DNA of 8,292 nucleotides from an uncultured Verrucomicrobiota bacterium (GTDB lineage: Bacteria; Verrucomicrobiota; Verrucomicrobiae; Opitutales; Opitutaceae): positions 1-8,292 of the forward strand of contig CAMLNJ010000110.1 in assembly GCA_946481225.1 (NCBI GenBank), written 5' to 3'. Positions 7,111 through 8,292 of this stretch are shown in pieces. Under the pieces are notes generated by a model that ran no database searches, had not been told where the DNA came from, and saw only the letters and a list, made by a program, of their open reading frames with translations. Made by a program: the position numbers and the translations under genes. How positions within the stretch are numbered: the first letter of the stretch is position 1; each line of letters opens with the position of its first letter.

Positions 7111-8292
7111 TTACTTCGCCTTCTTCTTGAGGAGCTGGAGGCGGGCGGTTTCGCGCGTGACGAGGCCGTCGGTGAGGATGTGGCTCAGGTTCATGTTCAT
7201 CGGCGGGATGAAGAGGCCACCGTTGGTCTGGCTGGAGGTGGTGGTGTGGCAGCCAAAGCAGCTCGTGAAGAAGGTCGGCGGAGAAGAGGGGTTGGGGAAC
7301 GGCGCCTGGACGAAGGTCTCCATGGTGGAGTTGGCGAGGTCGGGGGAGCCGTGGAGCTGGCCGTCGCCGGGGCTCATGTTGGGGTTGAGGGCTCCGGGAA
7401 GCAGCCAGACGCCGCCGATGAGCTTGTAGTTGATGGCGGGGTCGTTCGCGTCGCTCGCGGTGAGCTGGGAGAGGACGCTGGCGTTGAGGGTGTCGATCGC
7501 GGTGATGTTATCCGGCACGCCGCCGCCGTCGGCGAACTGGCGGAAGACCTGGGTGACGGGGCTCAACGTCTGCGCGGCGGCGTTCAGCGTGTAGGTGGTC
7601 GGCTGGACGTTGCACTGATTCGCGGGCGTGTTGGCCGTGTAGAACGTGTAGTTGGACGTGGATACGGCCTGGGTGCTGGAGGGGGTGAGGTTGGCGGGGA
7701 GATCGGGGGCGTTGTTCACCTGCTCGAAAGTCGCCCAGATCATCTCGGGGTGGTTGGCCACGGAACCGACGACGTGGAGGCCGACCAGGCCGACGGTGAC
7801 GTTGCGCATCGGCGGACCGGCGAGGATGCCGCCATCGGAGCCGGTGGAGAGCGTCGGGACCTGGGCGGCGGTGGTGTAGCCGGAAAAGGTTTTCCCGGAC
7901 GGGATGATCTGCCAGGAGGCCTTGAACTCGGTGGCGCCGGCGGGGAAGGAGACGTTGGGGTTGGTGCCGACGTAGGTGGCGTAGTCGTAATAGCTGTTGG
8001 TCTCGATGAAGGTGTAGAAGGTCCAATCGAAGTGGACGGAGTAGTAGAGCGGGTTGCCGTTCTGATCGACGAGGATGCCGCCGCTGCCCGCCTGGGTGAT
8101 GCTGTCGGCGGTTTCGTCGGAGGTGACATCGAGGGTGCCGCCGGACTTGGGCTTGAGCGCGCGGACCTTGAGCTTGAGCGGCGGGCGGGAGTTGCGGGTT
8201 TTCAACGCGGCGGCCTTGAGCGGCTTTTGGGTCGGATCGGTCGGGAAAAGATCCTCGCCGGTCGGGTAGCTCATGAAGCGCGGTCCGCCGTC
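7111..8292 (-). CDS. Putative c-type cytochrome-family protein with C-terminal CxxCH (5' end probably beyond window)
   Basis: The frame stays open to the right edge. The first in-window Met is at 8274, giving 387 residues to the TAA at 7111-7113, but the six codons before it are also open and no signal peptide follows that Met. Numbering from this Met, C339-F-G-C-H343 is a single haem c attachment motif, followed by Met359 and Met361 (IPPMNMNLSHIL), either of which could be the distal haem ligand. The rest has no fold I can name; a NHPEMIWATFEQVNNAPD segment and an aromatic-rich stretch (FDWTFYTFIETNSYYDYATYV) look like conserved core. The C-terminus is basic (LLKKKAK). Haem c attachment normally occurs in the periplasm, so a signal peptide, and thus the true start, is expected upstream of the window. 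It precedes the LodA-like gene by 67 bp. A role as electron carrier or partner of the neighbouring oxidases is inference. The CxxCH could be fortuitous, but its position before a Met-rich segment argues against that. Confidence 0.8.
   Translation of the reverse strand, partial: DGGPRFMSYPTGEDLFPTDPTQKPLKAAALKTRNSRPPLKLKVRALKPKSGGTLDVTSDETADSITQAGSGGILVDQNGNPLYYSVHFDWTFYTFIETNSYYDYATYVGTNPNVSFPAGATEFKASWQIIPSGKTFSGYTTAAQVPTLSTGSDGGILAGPPMRNVTVGLVGLHVVGSVANHPEMIWATFEQVNNAPDLPANLTPSSTQAVSTSNYTFYTANTPANQCNVQPTTYTLNAAAQTLSPVTQVFRQFADGGGVPDNITAIDTLNASVLSQLTASDANDPAINYKLIGGVWLLPGALNPNMSPGDGQLHGSPDLANSTMETFVQAPFPNPSSPPTFFTSCFGCHTTTSSQTNGGLFIPPMNMNLSHILTDGLVTRETARLQLLKKKAK

Noticed and set aside
5109..7130. 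A 673-codon open frame on the plus strand opposite the LodA-like gene
   Set aside because: It has the same antisense-shadow character, Gly/Val/Glu/Asp-rich composition and no motifs, whereas the minus-strand frame carries clear family signatures.

Overview
The window is GC-rich DNA (roughly two thirds G+C by eye) in which almost every codon of the real genes ends in C or G. All genes lie on the minus strand and are tightly packed, and no mobile elements, tRNAs, rRNAs or CRISPR arrays are seen. The base composition, the lack of Shine-Dalgarno sequences at all three visible starts, and the gene families suggest a free-living aerobic Gram-negative bacterium. A Verrucomicrobiota (Opitutaceae-like) or Planctomycetota host is a guess, because no taxonomic marker gene is present.

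Reading in the direction of transcription (8292 down to 1) there are four genes: (1) the 3' part of a gene for a protein with one CxxCH c-type haem motif near its C-terminus, running in from beyond the right edge; (2) after 67 bp, a LodA/GoxA-family oxidase of the cysteine tryptophylquinone (CTQ) type; (3) after 37 bp, a LodB/GoxB-like FAD protein, the known maturation partner of LodA/GoxA enzymes; (4) after another 37 bp, a giant secreted multicopper oxidase of the MnxG-like type, whose 1289 visible codons run off the left edge without a stop. The spacing and shared strand suggest one transcription unit. No terminator or convincing promoter is visible inside it.

The lodA-lodB pair is an established module: the flavoprotein is required to build the CTQ cofactor, and the oxidase then converts an amino acid to an aldehyde or oxo-acid plus ammonia and hydrogen peroxide. 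What deserves attention is that the pair sits between a haem-motif protein and a giant multicopper oxidase, giving four redox proteins with four different cofactors (haem c, CTQ, FAD, copper) in one apparent operon. The copper oxidase carries its four copper motifs in permuted order (motifs 3 and 4 in the first half, 1 and 2 in the second), and its first cupredoxin-like domain has lost the copper ligands. How the four proteins cooperate is inference. The substrate of the CTQ oxidase and that of the copper oxidase (metal ion or organic) cannot be read from the sequence.
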